From Rhexocercosporidium sp. MPI-PUGE-AT-0058 (lineage: Eukaryota; Ascomycota; Leotiomycetes; Helotiales), in contig JAGTJL010000009.1 of assembly GCA_020746875.1 (NCBI GenBank), positions 2,170,001 through 2,234,000 of the forward strand: DNA of 64,000 nt, written 5' to 3'. Every line of letters starts with the position of its first letter. Position 1 is the stretch's first letter. The position numbers and the translations under genes are program-made. This document shows, piece by piece, positions 36,064 to 47,879 of the stretch. Below the pieces are notes generated by a model that saw only the letters and a program-made list of their open reading frames with translations, was not told where the DNA came from and did not search any database.

Positions 36064-38053
36064 TCAACCAACTAACTTCTCCAACCCTCTGTCCCTCCGC
36101 GCCTCCTCAACCCTCCTCAACCTCTCCCTCCTCTCGTTCCTCCATCTCCCCCCAAAGTACCACTCCACAACCAACAACGGACTACACGCCGCCGTAACGC
36201 CAGCAAAGACAGCGAAAGTCGTCCCCTCCCCGATGCCATCAATAACAATCTGTACTGCCGCCACACCAGCCGCGCCCACCGAGCAACGCATCAGATTATT
36301 AACCGCCGTAGCCGAAGCCGACGCCCCAGGATAAAGATCAATAACCAGCGCACTATTGAGCGAGAATACAGCCGTAGCGGTGTACGCGATGAAGAATTGC
36401 AGGATGAGTGGGATGGCAAGAATGTTGAGGTTGAGAGAGAAGCCGTAAATGGCTGTACTGATGATGAAGAGCAGGACGATCCACCAGATGTTCCTCAGTC
36501 TGGATTCCTCGATGGGAAAATCTACTAGCTCTTTTTTATTGAGTGGCGTGTTTGGATGAAGGTTCTTTTCGTTGCGGTAGCGGGTCTCGATGGTCTTGTA
36601 GTCATGATCCATGAGGTGGCCTGTTAGGTAGGAGCCTGCTACGCAACCGGCACCGTTGGGAAGGAAGACAAGGCCGACTTGTAAGTCGTTTAGGTTGAAG
36701 CGATTTTGGAAAAGGGCGGTTGTGCTGGATGTCACCATACTCCACACGGTATATACTATCGAGCCGAAAAATAGGGTGATGAAGACATCTTTCTCGAATA
36801 GGAACTTGAGAGGTGCAACGATGCTCGAGATGGTCATTTTCCTATGCGGTGTACAGACCTGGTCTTGTCGTGGAGGGTATGGTGGCTGGGTGTAGATGAG
36901 CGGTCGGTGGATGGATGTCAGAGGGATCGTGCCGTTGCCTGCAATGCTTCGTAGCGTTTCTGGGAGCAGGAGAATGATGAGGAATAGAGCGAGTGATCCG
37001 AGCCCGAAGAGAAACCAGAATATGGCGTGGTAGCCTAGGTATTGTGAGATTATCCCACCGATGACTGGGCCGAGAGATTGCCCGAGCATGCGAACTAATA
37101 AGTTAGCAGATGTCTACAGATGACTTGATTTGGTACTTACTGCCTCCAAAAATGCCAATCAGCCCTCCTCGTTCTCGTGCAGTCGTGATATCTCCTATGA
37201 CTCCAGCGCCTGACACATTCGTCAATCACCATGCTTTGTTGTGCCAGATACAGCGTCTTACCAACTGAGATAGTAGCAGCACTGCCAGCTGCTTGTATGC
37301 CTCGGAATACCATCAAGGCCGTGAAATTATTACTAAAAGCAAGACCAATGTTGGCAACCAGGTAAACAACAAAAGTTCCTAATTTCCTATAAGCAACTGT
37401 ACTTTCAAGGGTTCGCGACTTTGGTACTGTACCTATGAAAGTAATACGCCTGCCTTTCGTATCTGACAGAGGACCCCAGAATGAAGGTGCGATACCCTGA
37501 ACGATCATATAAACCGTCACCGTAAGACTGACGAGAGACAGGCTCACTTTGAGGTCCTAAGAATACATTAGCAATATCTCAAAGAATGGCGAGATCAAGT
37601 AACCTTAGCTATCTCTCCAAGAGCAGGAAAGTATATGTTGCTCGAAAGAGGTGAGAATAATCCAGCCAAAGACACGATGTAAACCAGTTGCTTTTTTTTG
37701 GGGAGTGTAAACACATGATATGGAGGTTCGGGAAGAGCTTTCTCTAAGGTATAGGTGCTGGTATTTGTGGAACTCCACGCTTGTGTCATGTAGAAGCCTT
37801 GCTGACCATCGTCATCTTCATTGTCGTCGTCTGACTCACGTCCGCGCTGGGATCGACTGCCTCTGGGACTTTCGAAGTTGTTGAAGTCGGCGAAGACTAG
37901 AGCGCTCTGTCTGTTCATTCTTGTATCCTTGCCCGTAGAGTTTTGTGGTGGACTATACGAGTAGGAAACTCGAGGTGGATCAACCACCGAGCCGCTGATT
38001 AAGGATGAGAGAGTTGCAGCATGATGAGCTGGAGGAGGCAGAGGAATGGTCAT
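36064..38053 (-). CDS. MFS transporter, DHA1 drug:H+ antiporter type
   Basis: Exons 38053-37604, 37556-37433, 37378-37262, 37209-37141 and 37094-36064 give 596 residues. A cytosolic N-terminal tail of about 130 residues (acidic, with ESDDDNEDDD) precedes the first helix (LVYIVSLAGLFSPLSSNIYF). The MFS A-motif GPLSDTKGRRITFIG spans an intron. Next come GIQAAGSAATIS, VGAGVIGDIT, ERGGLIGIFGG and LGQSLGPVIGG, then the second half with VFLPNGAGCVAGSYLTGHLM, giving about 12 helices. This is the layout of fungal 12-helix drug:proton antiporters (Qdr/Aqr1/Dtr1 group) of the plasma membrane. The substrate cannot be read from sequence. Splice choices are supported by these motifs running unbroken across four introns of 46-54 nt. 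An upstream in-frame start at 38089 would add 12 residues. Confidence 0.88.
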
Positions 38054-39131
38054 TGTGTCCAACCAAATGAAGAGATCGTGAAAGTGCAAGAGAAGGTATA
38101 AGAGGCCAAGTTGCTGGCTGTATTATATGACGATGTAGATAGAGGTTCCAAAATACTTTGAAGAGATTGACTTCGATCAACGAAGTCTTGCTGATCTGTG
38201 CACAGAATTGAAAGACAAGGAGAGCCGTCAGTGGCGTGGAAACGTATCAACTCTTTAACAAAAGCCACAACACCAAAGATAAGGAGGGCAAAAAAACATG
38301 GACATGAATAGCACTAGCATTGCAGATCATGTATGTCACTATCTAACACATTGAAACCTCTCGAGTGGAAATATCACACAGAAGAAATCTCCACCACCGA
38401 GGACAACACAAGAAACAAGTCGACTAACTCACTTCCAAGAATAACCGTCTTGTAGGTTTGACATCTTCAGGATTAGATGCCCAGACCCCACATGCTGGGC
38501 ATTCTCCCAATGGGACGAACGGGATGACATGTTGTGAAGAGAGTCAATACAGTGATAACGAGGAAGTAGATCCTTGCCCAAACTCCGCGCGAAAGAGGAC
38601 ATGACTTCGAGTTCCTTTCGCTTGCTCGGAACTTAGTGGGTCCGGGTTCATATTTTACCGCTGAGGTGCACCTATACCCGAGCAAACTCCAGAAACGAAG
38701 TGAGATGAAGACGATGGACTCGGAATAAACGGCCAAAGAGCCAACTAGGTTTGCTTAGAAACACTTGGCAGGTGCACGATGACAGAAGAAACAAGATCCT
38801 CAACACGATAACGAGCCCAGGGAAGGAGATGCCAAGCTCGGCGTTGTTATCTTTGTCTCCTAGTGACATGTTCGTTGAGGCTCTATGGTCCTAATGAGCA
38901 TAGACTCTTGATGCCGAGACAGCAGTGGCCCGGTAGCTGAGACTTAGCGTGTCGGTACTTGAGAAGGAAAGGCGTGAAACGGGATTCGGTTCACATGCCG
39001 GATTCTTAACAAGTCCTCGTCCTCCTCACTAACAACCACGACACGAATGTTGTTTGCCAAGTGATGCTACTAATATAAAGGGATGCCAATAGTGACTTTG
39101 ATATGGCGAGGGAAGGCAGATGATTTTCTTC

Positions 39132-39219
39132 TTATCAGTGGGTAGAGCTACTTCATGACGATCAGGACAAGAATAATTCCTCTGGGCGGGTCAAGGTTCG
39201 AACCCGAGGTTTTTTTTTG
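39132..39219 (+). other. tRNA-like relic (D-arm and T-arm boxes plus T-run)
   Basis: AGTGGGTAGAGC resembles the D-loop and 3' D-stem of a tRNA. GGTTCGAACCC downstream is a perfect RNA polymerase III B-box, and a run of nine or more T follows at once, as in a Pol III terminator. The 5' half does not pair: there is no acceptor partner and the D-stem 5' strand is wrong. Spacing between the boxes is about 20 nt too long. I read it as a tRNA fossil or tRNA-derived element, not a working tRNA. Confidence 0.35.
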
Positions 39220-39457
39220 CCGATGCGTGTGAAGAGGTATGCGACAAGTTTTTCTCTAAAATCGAAAGCCAATGGGCTGTGAAAGGATTCACGACGTGAA
39301 GTTGTCGTAAAAGTCTTGGCTAATCCTTAGCTTTATTCGGTTTTATCAGAGAGAGGGTGCGCTCTGGCTCACTCGCATGTCCGGTCAAGCAATTAAGCAA
39401 CACGTTTTCAAAAGATTTATTATCTAAGATTAAAATGCATTTACCAACGTAATCATG

Positions 39458-39480
39458 TCCATCCATCCATCCATCCATCC
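39458..39480. repeat. CATC tetranucleotide microsatellite
   Basis: More than five consecutive CATC units upstream of no particular gene, in the MFS-mpg1 spacer. Confidence 0.8.
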
Positions 39481-39870
39481 GAACGACGTGGGAAATCCGC
39501 GAACAAGGAAGCAAACAAGCAGGCCAAGACCAGACCGAACCAAATCTTCCCAAAGAAAGCACCCGCCAAAAAATCATGTTCTTTTTTCTCAATGCTCTCT
39601 TATGCATGCATGCAAAAAAGCCATAGACGCCAGCGCATGCAAACCAAAAACAAGCTATCAAGAATGACCGCGTTCTTTCTGACCTGCTTTCTTTTTTCCG
39701 GAACGAAGAATATGAGAGGAGAGACAGTTCCTCGATAGTAACACAAACCCGGGTACCACAAATGGAAGTACTGGGCCAGAAAAATCATGCTGCGTGCTTC
39801 AAAATGCGATTTGAAGGATCTATTCTTCCCAAAGCGGTATCTGCTGAAATTGCAAGATTGTATGGTGGTT

Positions 39871-41185
39871 TTACATGATGATCGCGGGCACATCAACGTT
39901 GACCTTGATGCTCTTATGAGGCAGGATGCTTCCTCCGTTGACGTAGATCTCGTCGCCGATTGTGACATCGTCTCCCAGCACACTGACGTTCTCCAATCGT
40001 GCCCATTTGCCTACAGTCGAGTTCCAACCAACAATAGTGCTCTTGACCCAGGCGTGGTCCTTGATCTTGGAGCCTGCGAGGATGACACAACGTTGCAGAC
40101 GGACACCATCGCCGATAACGGCATCTGGGCCAATGGTAACATTGGGACCGATTCTGCAGTTCTTTCCGATCTTCGCAGAGGGGTCGATCAAGACGTTGCC
40201 GCCGTGTACATATGGCAAGCTGGAGGAAGCAAGTAGCTTGGAGCTCTTCTTTGTGAGGGAGGAAAGGTACAGACAGGTTCCGGAGAGGAAATCCTTGGGT
40301 TGTCCAACATCCATCCAGAAGCCCTCCAAGTCGAAGGAGTGCAATTGACCATCTCCGCAGATGGCTGGGAAGGTCTCCTGCTCAATAGATGTGGGGCGCA
40401 GCTCGATGCGCTTGAGGACACTTGGGTTCAGGATATAGATACCAGCATTGATACGGTTACCAACGAACTCGACTGGCTTCTCAACGAATCGGTCAATCCG
40501 CGAGGCGTGGTTGGGCTTGTGTACAACCACACCGTATTTTGAGGGCTCCTCTACCTTCGTAACGACAATCGTTCCCTCGTCGCCGTGGGCCTTGTGGAAA
40601 GCGGCGAGATCCGCAAAGGGGTATTCGCAGATGACATCGGAGTTGAGGACGAAGAAGGGGGTGTTGTCCTTTCCGAGGATTTCTTCTGCAAGCTTCAGAG
40701 GGCCTGCAGTGCCGAGCGGTTCTGATTCGATGGAGAAAGTGATCTTGACGTTGAATCGGGATTCGTACTAGGGGCGCAGACTGTCAGAGCCTGCTCCAAA
40801 GATTGGGCGAAAGCTGCCAAACTCACTTCTGCCAAATGCTTCTCCATAATCTCGGGTCTGTAGTTAACAGCTAGTACAATATCTGTGACGCCAGCAGCTG
40901 CCAGAGCTTCAACCTGGTGCAGAATCATAGGCTTGTTTCCGAACTCGACCAATGGCTTGGGCAGGGTGAGGGTCTATTGTATCGTCAATTATTGGAGGCA
41001 TTCTGAGGTGCTGGATGTCTGTGGTAGGGATTCGAGGACTCGAGGGTGATGTAGCTAGCTGGCAAGGGGGAAACGTACGAGAGGGCGAAGACGGGTGCCA
41101 AAGCCACCGACGAGAATGAGGGCTGTACCAAACGTCAGCCAAAACTCCCGAAAGTCAAATACTTCCTGTCAGACTTACCCTTCAT
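39871..41185 (-). CDS. Mannose-1-phosphate guanylyltransferase (GDP-mannose pyrophosphorylase)
   Basis: Exons 41185-41179 (7 nt), 41122-41079, 40973-40827 and 40767-39871 give 364 residues, close to yeast Psa1/Srb1 (361). The nucleotidyltransferase signature [20 protein letters not shown] is built from the first three exons, followed by [25 protein letters not shown] and [17 protein letters not shown]. The C-terminal third is a left-handed beta-helix of hexapeptides ([20 protein letters not shown]). It makes GDP-mannose from mannose-1-phosphate and GTP in the cytosol, feeding N- and O-glycosylation, GPI anchors and wall mannans, and is normally essential. The start codon and one further codon plus a base stand alone in the first coding exon; the joined signature supports this. 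Confidence 0.95.
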
Positions 41186-42692
41186 CTTGATTTGTGTTGA
41201 GGTTGTGGTTGTGAGAATGTGTGAACTCGAAGGGCGGAAAGTACCCCACAGTGACGCTGGTGTAGAGGTTTAATGTGCAACAAGGAACGTCTGGCGTTTG
41301 ATGTTCGACTGTTCTTCTACTGAAGCTGGACAGTGAATAGATGTTGATCAACGAGTGTCGTGAGTTATTTGGGTTGCTGTACACTTTTTTGGGGGAGTGA
41401 GTTTGTTGGAAGGAGGATGGTCAATTTGAGGAGGACACCTTGGACTTGGGGCTTGGGTCCCAAAATATTCTCGCCTAGTCCCGTTGTCGAACCCCTTTTC
41501 TGGAGTCTAGTGGAGCTTAGCTTGATGGAGGCAAAATGAGATTTGATGCGCAAGGCTGCGTAATTTGTTTTGTTTCTTCACGTTTTGAATCGATTGAAAG
41601 GGACGACTCGAATACTTGCTTTGTTTGGTTTTCAGAGTTCGAGGATCATTTCAAGGCGGAGATGAGGCTAACAATGGCCGGATCGTCATGGTTCAACTCA
41701 CGATCTCCACAGCCAGTATCTATCAGGTGGTACACGACATCATCGTGGAGAAGAGCAAAAGTGAAGGAAGGGAAGGGGACATGAATGAGCGCCTGTTCCC
41801 TGTGTGTCATGTATCCGACCCGGGGGTGTTTCTTCTGGCAGTGGCGTGGGGTGAGCATTGCCTTATTGTTCTTTTCCTGTAACGAGATGGGGGGAGTTCC
41901 CTCGTATGCCATCACGAGCGTTGAAGGAAAAGTGGCTGTGCGATGTTTGTTACGAGATTACATTATTTGCACTCGACGCCACACCCGCTCCCACGGCAGT
42001 TTCCTGGTCCAATCACTGGACAGTCACGAGAGAACATCTATATCAGAGGTGATATGGGAATTGCCGAGCGAGCACCTCAGGGGTATCTCAAGTTACTTTT
42101 ATTTCATCGTCAGGTCATCATTATCATAAGTCCGAAGGCCCATTGTGTCCATTCCAACGGGCTCCCCAATTTCCTTGCTCCTTCTGCCTCTGAGAGAAAA
42201 GAAACTCGTGAGATGTCGTTCCTAGAATGAAAGTAACGCTGCCGCCACGCTTGCTAAATGCATGAAGTTGCGAGGAAAGAAAATCTTCAAGCCACCGTCA
42301 CGTTCCAACACCCCCGGATTTGCAATTGCAAAAGTCATAGACAGCCTCCGTAATGACAGTAAGCGGGGTCGAGTTGCCTCTGATCTCCAGCGGTTGGTGC
42401 TGTTTTTCCCATACCGCGGTCATGTCTTGGTCGTCGAAAAGTAGAAGAAGGGAAAATGGGTCGTTATCGTCATTAATCGTCATTAAGGTCGAGTCGTGAG
42501 ATCATCAAGCAATTTTTGAGAGCGTTGTCGCCTTTTTGTCTTGGTCGTAATTCGTTGTTGTTATTGTTGTGTTACTGCAAACCCGATGGGTTCCCTCCTG
42601 AGCCGAGCAGGATATCGTTCATGGCCGAGAAGTTCAGCCTGTATGCTCGACAGCTAATTCTTAGCTGTCGGAAGACGTATCAGTTCAGTCCT
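41186..42692. other. Intergenic, no gene seen
   Basis: 1.5 kb from the mpg1 start to the 3' end of the dsRBD gene. It must include the mpg1 promoter. Open frames up to 114 codons have no motifs and no splice partners. Confidence 0.6.
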
Positions 42693-43366
42693 CTACTCCG
42701 ATGACGTTGTGGAACTGCTGCTGCTTAGATTGACAGAATGGCTTCGACCACCCCGGCTTCTCCTGTGTCTGCCACCACTCTCATTCGCAGGAAGGCCCTG
42801 AACCACACCATTGCGAGCCAGCATACCTCCATTCACAGAGAAGTTTCGGCACACCATAAACGCCCGCATAGCCGCGTTCTCCTGAGCCAACCCGTCGGAT
42901 TCGTACGCCAGGTCGGTCTGGTATTCCCGACCATTGACGAGGACTAGACAGGTGAAGCCAGACGAGCTTCTGTACGTCTCATACAAGGGATCACGCCAGC
43001 CTCGGCGACGGCACAGACCTGCCGTTATGTCAGTAATTACTCTGCTGACGATCGTTGTACAGAAATATGGTTCCAAGAATTGAAAAGTAGAGACGTAGCA
43101 GAACGCACAGAGGTGCAAACACATAGATCAACATGATGCAAGATTGGGCAGTGAAACAGCCTGTATCCCGGCCTAACAGTAGAGTAACTCGAGAGAGCCA
43201 ACATGACGGATCGTGGGGGTGGAGTCCCCCTTTCCAGCAGGATCTGGGAAACACGAGGAACCGGAGGGGAGATCGGACGACAAGATCCAAGGAATCAGGG
43301 GAAATTTTTTCCGAATCAGTGGATCAACAACGTACTCTCCAGATATGCCATATAAAAGCCACCCAT
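42693..43366 (-). CDS. Small protein with a single double-stranded-RNA-binding-like domain
   Basis: Exons 43366-43336 and 43018-42693 join in phase to give 118 residues. The fold pattern of a dsRBD is visible: helix YLESLCRRRGW, then DPLYETYRSSSGFTCLVLV, NGREYQTDLAYES and the Ala-rich closing helix GLAQENAAMRAFMVC. After that comes CRNFSVNGGMLARNGVVQGL and a basic, Ser-rich tail (RHRRSRGG..SSSSSTTSS). The first exon (MGGFYMAYLE) restores the start of helix 1 and has an in-frame stop just upstream of its ATG, which is why I chose it; its 317-nt intron is long for this genome. Single-domain dsRBD proteins of this kind are known only as hypothetical proteins in ascomycetes. RNA binding is inferred from the pattern alone, and the Lys-rich motif of strong binders is not obvious. 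Confidence 0.6.
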
Positions 43367-46139
43367 TGTAACTTGTCAATGCCAACTATCAAGTGTGACA
43401 AGATCCTATTCCAGGAACAACAAGTCTGAAGTGGTGGTGGTGAGTGAGTGAGTGAGTGAGTGTGGGAGAACAATTTTTTAATGTTCCAGGATGTGCCGAT
43501 GATGATGACTGCCCAAACCACGCCGACGCTGTTGATGCAATTGAGCCCAATTTGGATTATACAGGGAAGAAAAAATGCACACAATCACTGAAGCGTACGT
43601 GACAACAGTGTTGTATGGTCGACGTCGTGGTGTTGAAAGAGTAAGGCTGACGGATGGAGTGGGTGTCTAGGGGCTTTGTGCAGTACTTTCGTCCAGCGAC
43701 GGCGAGACATGTGTGATTTATTGCAGACTCTACGGTTAGCGTGAGACAAGGATTATGGATTGGACTCCCGTAGAGATATTCACGCGCTGTTGAGATAGGA
43801 CGAAGGGTTGAAGCAGATGCAAGTCATGATGCGGCTCTTCAATGTGACCCATATCGAAGTGCTGGCGTAGGCCGTTGCCAATTAATATTCCATCGCGAGA
43901 TTAGGCAACTCCACCACAACATGGGAACGCATACTAGGCGATGATCTCTGAGGGGTCAGAGGTATCAATTCGTCCTTTCCAGGTCAGTCTGCAGCTACTG
44001 TTTGTCGATGCAGCAGCGGTGGCAAAAGGCTCAACGCCGTCCCATAGATCTCGGGCAAAATTTTGCATGCTGTTGCAGCAACAGGAATGGAGACCCAGCA
44101 GGCCTTGGCTCCATCAGAAGACGGCCCTTAGGAATTGAACTATGTCGCTGGCTCCTGCGGTGACATGGAGATCCGACGGGTTGGCCGCTAATGCACTGGC
44201 ATCGATGAACACCGGCTCGATGCGACTAAAACGTCAGAGGTTCAGTATTCCTAGGCCAGGGTCACGATCCTGAACATCAAACAGAGACCGGAAGAACCAT
44301 ATTTGGAAGCTCTGGACTGGCTAAAGTACAGCATCGAGAGCGGTCCTCTCTGCCCCGCACTACAACGGTGCTGCTATGCATGGCACCTTCGCGAGGACCA
44401 CAGCGTTGGACACTGAATGACTGGAGTAGGACTTGACACGAAGCCGGTGAACCACTCAATGCATAAAGAGTGGCTGGCCTGCTCAGAGATCTCGCAGTAC
44501 TGTACCCTCCAGCCGGTGGTGGGAGGGGAGGCAAGAAGGCGCGAGGCAACCCAAGCCAGACCGACGACTAGCCGTGTGCAAGGTTCTTGATCGCATGTAT
44601 GATGAGCTGGCATTGCGCTTGAGGACTTAAGCAGTAAGGCCATATGCCGTGCAAAGTGAAAGAGGTATACGGCAGCGTATATTAAGCAAAGGAAAAGGAG
44701 GAGTCGCTACCATGAATACCTGCCTCGAGCCACGGCCTCGACTTCCACAGAAGACATGTCGTCGCCGTCTGGGAAAAAGCAATTCTGGAGGTTTAGAGCC
44801 AGACACCGGCTTCCAGTGGACTGGGAACAGATCTAAGATCAGGTACCTGAACGGCTGTCGAAGCCAGAATTGCCGCCGAGGGTATCGATTCGGGTCAGCT
44901 CGGCGTAGCTAGCATACATCCATAGCATGTTCACTATCTGCTGGCTGCATTGTCCTATCGTCTGTTGCGGCCATCTGGAAGGGGAGACTTTTTGGGTGGT
45001 TCCCATGGTCTGGCAGGGGCTGCAATTCGTGGAGTGGCGCGGAGGTACAGTAGGTATGGTCTGCAGCTTGCGCAGATGCATGCTGCGGGGCTAAATCAGC
45101 GTGAGAGAGAAAATCGGAGCCCAGAGGAAGAAGCGGAGTTGAATTGGCTTTGAGAGTCGTGAACTTGTCTCAGAAGACGTGATGCTTGACTTACGCCTTG
45201 GGCTGGATGCATATATTCAGTCATGCCTCGCCAGCGGTCGCCGAGTAGGTCGCCGCGCGGTTTATGGACTGTGTTTATATTGATGTTGTTGGAGGAGGGG
45301 ACGGAGGTTGTCAGTCGGCTCAACGACAAACGCAACGAATGAGTGGATGCGATGCGACTTGGAGTGCTCGAACCGCCCAGTGACCTGCACTTGCTTGGCT
45401 GGCCAGACGCACACGCACGAGAAACCCACAGTGCAAAAACCACAACATCACGATTCACGACTTGCTATCTAAAAATACTGTTCAGAATCTGCACCAGGTA
45501 TGCGAACACCATCCACAGCAGAAAGTCTCACTCAGTCTCTTACTGCACTGCACTCCACTCTACTCCACTGCTTCAAATGCAAACGGAAGGAAGGAGAGAA
45601 AATTACGCTCAAGGTCTCATCTCAGCGAACCGTTGCACGGCGCCTGTTTGACCTGTCACTTTTAGACGAGACATTCGTTGCATCGTCAGGCGTCATCATG
45701 TGGCCTGCCTTCCATCGTGAAGAAGTCATGTTTCAGAAGCCGGTCTGGATCTTGGAAAGACGCCTCCATCGTCGGGCGATGCTTGCTTCTGTCAATGCCT
45801 CGCGAATCTTGATGGACATCTGCAATCCAGAAAACATTGGCAAGAAAAGACAGGGTTTGATGGGCCCAATCATGTAATCATGTAATACCAACAACCCTAC
45901 ATACAGCTAGGAAGGTCACGGATGACTTGATGCAGAATTGCAAAAGAAACATACTGTGCGTCGACCATGCAAATGGGTAAGTTAACACCCCTTCGCGTGC
46001 ATCCCATCCCAAGTAGTTCCGCGATCTATGCTTCAACTTTCCTTCACTTCTTATCCCAGCTCAATCCCACGATCACAAACCATGCAATACACCCCGTTCG
46101 CTTAAATAAGACTTCCGCACTGAAACTCAGATATGGCCT
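43367..46139. other. Intergenic, no gene seen
   Basis: 2.8 kb between the dsRBD gene and ram1. It has a GTGA array at 43437-43463. Frames are 125 codons or fewer, overlap on both strands and show no recognisable domain. Confidence 0.6.
43437..43463. repeat. GTGA tetranucleotide microsatellite
   Basis: About six GTGA units after a GTG-rich lead-in, just upstream of the dsRBD gene (transcribed the other way). Confidence 0.8.
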
Positions 46140-47879
46140 CTAGAAACCCCCCTTGAAGCTGAAATAAGCTCTCATCTTCTCCGCGGCACGTTCGGGTATG
46201 ACAAATATTGGGTGAAGGGTTCCAATTCTATCGCCTTCATCGAATATCTGGGAGCTTTCGATGATAGGTTCGGATGTCCATTGGAAAGCCGAGGTGAGAG
46301 GGCCGCCAGAATTGAGTTTCGCTGCTTGGTGGTCGAAATTCCAATCATTTTGTGCAGAACTGAAACCGGCCAGCACGTAGCAAGTGTGATATGAATCGGA
46401 CGAACTGGAGTAATGTTAGCGTGCTGGTGGGGAGTATTCTTAATGGAAAAGTGCTCACTGGCTCGGTTTGTCTCTCAGTCCACCTCGCTTCGATTGATCC
46501 TGGCAGCAACACAGGATATACCTGATCAAACCTTCTCGGCTGTAAAGTTTCCCATCGCTAGTCACTGAGGTTAATCTCTGAGAAGAAGACTTGGTTCCAT
46601 TGAGACATGCTTCAAGAAGAGGCCAGCACCCTCCCACCCAGTGACTGTAACACCCATCAACCAGTTTATTTGTCCGGCCCGAGAAGCCGCTATCTGGAGC
46701 GTATTGACGGGCAGAGAGCCAAGAAATCAATAGCGGCACATCGAGATATCTTTGCATCAGGTGGTTAGCATATCAGTATGCCAAACCGGGAATGACTTAC
46801 TTTGGAATAATTTCATGAGGGGCTCCTAGAATACTTAGACAAGCAAGAGCACAGAAGGCGTATGCCCCATGAGCTTCCACATCCGGTCGGGCTGACATAC
46901 CCCCTTCAAATGTTTGACCTTCAACTGTTAATAAACACTTATGTAAGGATAGAGTTAGTAGCACTTACATTTCGAAATCCATTCTGGAAGACCTGTCAGA
47001 AGCGTGTTTCCCTCACGTGACCTGGAAGGCGAATCTGGGTGAAGTTCGAGCGGTATATCGAGGAGAGTGATGATGACAGCGGCGATGTATGCTCCACTGA
47101 CATGTGTTAGCGTCTGCGCGCGAGGTCTTATGTGAAATGAAAGTTCACCGAACGTCCTCTTCGCCACCAATCGACATCTGGAATCCTCCATCAGGTTGCT
47201 TGAGCGCACTCAGCCATTTCCACATACTCTTGCGATCAATGAGATCGAAAGCCTCTGGTCCTCCCACAATGGCCAAAGATAGCAGAATCGCGTAGGTGGG
47301 TGCAAGATGTGACATCTGGCCATTTCCTCCACCAAAACCACCAGTCTTGTTTTGAATCGGTCGAACCGTGTTGATGACTCTATCACGGTAGCCTGAAATG
47401 TCCTCTCCCATTATAGACAGCCCGTTCAAAGCCCAGTAAAACATCCATGGTCTGCTGGCGTCAGCAGCAACATAACCTGCTGGAAGCCTCCCGAGACTCT
47501 TATGTAGAAAGGCAATATGCCGCTCTCGGCCAAGGCGTGGAACTCCATGTTCGTTGTAGTCAACATCTGGATCCAGGCCAGAAAGAAATGGAAGACATTC
47601 TTGTATCGTCTCATCCTGGCCTTGAGAGCTTTCCGTTATGAGGAGGTCCCGGCAAGACGGGAGTTGAGTGAAGAGGTCGGGAATCATACTCGCACGAGCG
47701 GTCTTTGTTGACATGGTGTAAGGAGAGCCTGTGGTGCCCGAGACAGGGTCTACGAGGGCGGACTCGGTCAGAGAAGGGTCTTCGGTGATGAATCCAGGCT
47801 GGCGAGTCTGCTGGTCACCATATAGTAGTCGTTCAAATGTTTCAGAGGGAGCAACGGATGATGACGAAGAGCCAGCCAT
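46140..47879 (-). CDS. Protein farnesyltransferase beta subunit (Ram1)
   Basis: Exons 47879-47149, 47096-46969, 46918-46801, 46749-46459 and 46404-46140 give 510 residues. Alpha-alpha barrel repeats are recognisable: ASRPWMFYWALNGL (near 142), KTGGFGGGNGQMSHLAPTYA (near 180), LKQPDGGFQMSIGGEEDVRG, QTFEGGMSARPDVEAHGAYA, GFSGRTNKLVDGCYSHWVGG and SDSYHTCYVLAGF. The zinc ligands Asp and Cys (in VDGCYSHW) and His (in YHTCYVLAG) are all present. With the alpha subunit Ram2 it attaches farnesyl to CaaX proteins such as Ras and a-factor-type pheromones in the cytosol. Start at 47879 has strong ACCATGG context; ATG 47933 would add 18 basic residues. Introns are 50-54 nt. The acceptor of intron 2 uses AAG, fixed by the QTFEGG motif. 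Confidence 0.92.

Larger units (their letters stand above)
38054..39870. other. Intergenic with a tRNA-like relic and CATC microsatellite
   Basis: 1.8 kb upstream of the MFS gene and downstream of mpg1, both on the minus strand. It contains a decayed tRNA-like sequence near 39132-39219 and a CATC array at 39458-39480. No protein gene is supported; frames are 149 codons or fewer and mostly shadow mpg1. Confidence 0.55.
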
